Shown here one piece after another: positions 33,667 through 33,843 of a DNA stretch of 33,843 bases (position 1 is the first letter of the stretch; the number at the start of each line of letters is the position of its first letter). Origin of the DNA: Saccoglossus kowalevskii (Eukaryota; Hemichordata; Enteropneusta; Harrimaniidae). The stretch is from contig NW_003141809.1 in the NCBI RefSeq assembly GCF_000003605.2, forward strand, positions 133,558 to 167,400, in the 5' to 3' direction. The position numbers were made by a program, and so were the translations under genes. The notes under the pieces are model-generated. The model made no database searches. It worked only from the letters and a program-made list of their open reading frames with translations, and had not been told where the DNA came from.

Positions 33667-33843
33667 GTATGTCCTTACAATATTATATACTGTATTTCCC
33701 GATAAATAAACAACTTTTACCATGAGTCGACTGTCCACCGTTTGACACAACTGCTAAAGTCACATTCGCTCGTTACCTGTGATTAAGACAATGTATTATT
33801 TAAATTCAAAAGGTTCTAACTTCCTGTACGTTATAATAATAAA

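Overview
The window is nuclear DNA from a metazoan. It has spliced genes with GT-AG introns, long AT-rich intergenic stretches, a decayed LINE, several short inverted-repeat transposons, CTCF-like and RFX-like motifs, and one assembly gap (818 N). Gene content (complex I NDUFA13, a large intronless kelch-like gene, a sperm/cilium microtubule protein, an alpha-tubulin) fits an invertebrate bilaterian. A ciliated marine deuterostome such as a hemichordate is my guess, but nothing seen here fixes the phylum.

Layout, left to right: (1) 339-528 (+), last coding exon of NDUFA13. (2) 911-1830, an inverted-repeat transposon of unassigned family, then diverged repeats and AT-rich DNA to 5.4 kb. (3) 5437-9618 (-), a six-coding-exon gene reconstructed by joining splice sites. 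It gives a 510-residue product made of degenerate FKxG...ST...D repeats, like the SAXO5/TEX45 family of axonemal microtubule proteins. A possible promoter and non-coding first exon lie near 13.2-13.4 kb. (4) 15329-17140 (+), an intronless 603-residue BTB-BACK-Kelch protein. (5) 17.1-26.3 kb, gene-poor DNA with a TA-flanked MITE, a shortened tRNA-like hairpin, the gap, and a hAT-like MITE with 8-bp target duplications. A partial inverted copy of that MITE lies in the SAXO5-like gene. (6) 26357-28583 (+), a complete alpha-tubulin gene: TATA box, ATG-only first exon, two introns, 451 residues ending in EEY, poly(A) signals. (7) 30395 onward (+), first coding exon (32 residues) of an unrecognised gene, preceded by a perfect CRE palindrome. 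Its putative intron is occupied by a 5'-truncated, frameshifted LINE (about 30830-33548). A possible further exon lies at 33575-33666.

Functional theme: the SAXO5-like gene and the alpha-tubulin gene both encode microtubule or axoneme components, and both carry RFX X-box-like sites near their starts. This suggests shared ciliary regulation, as an inference. I found no evidence for a wholly new multi-gene system. The most distinctive items are the unclassified transposon families and the X-box arrangement.
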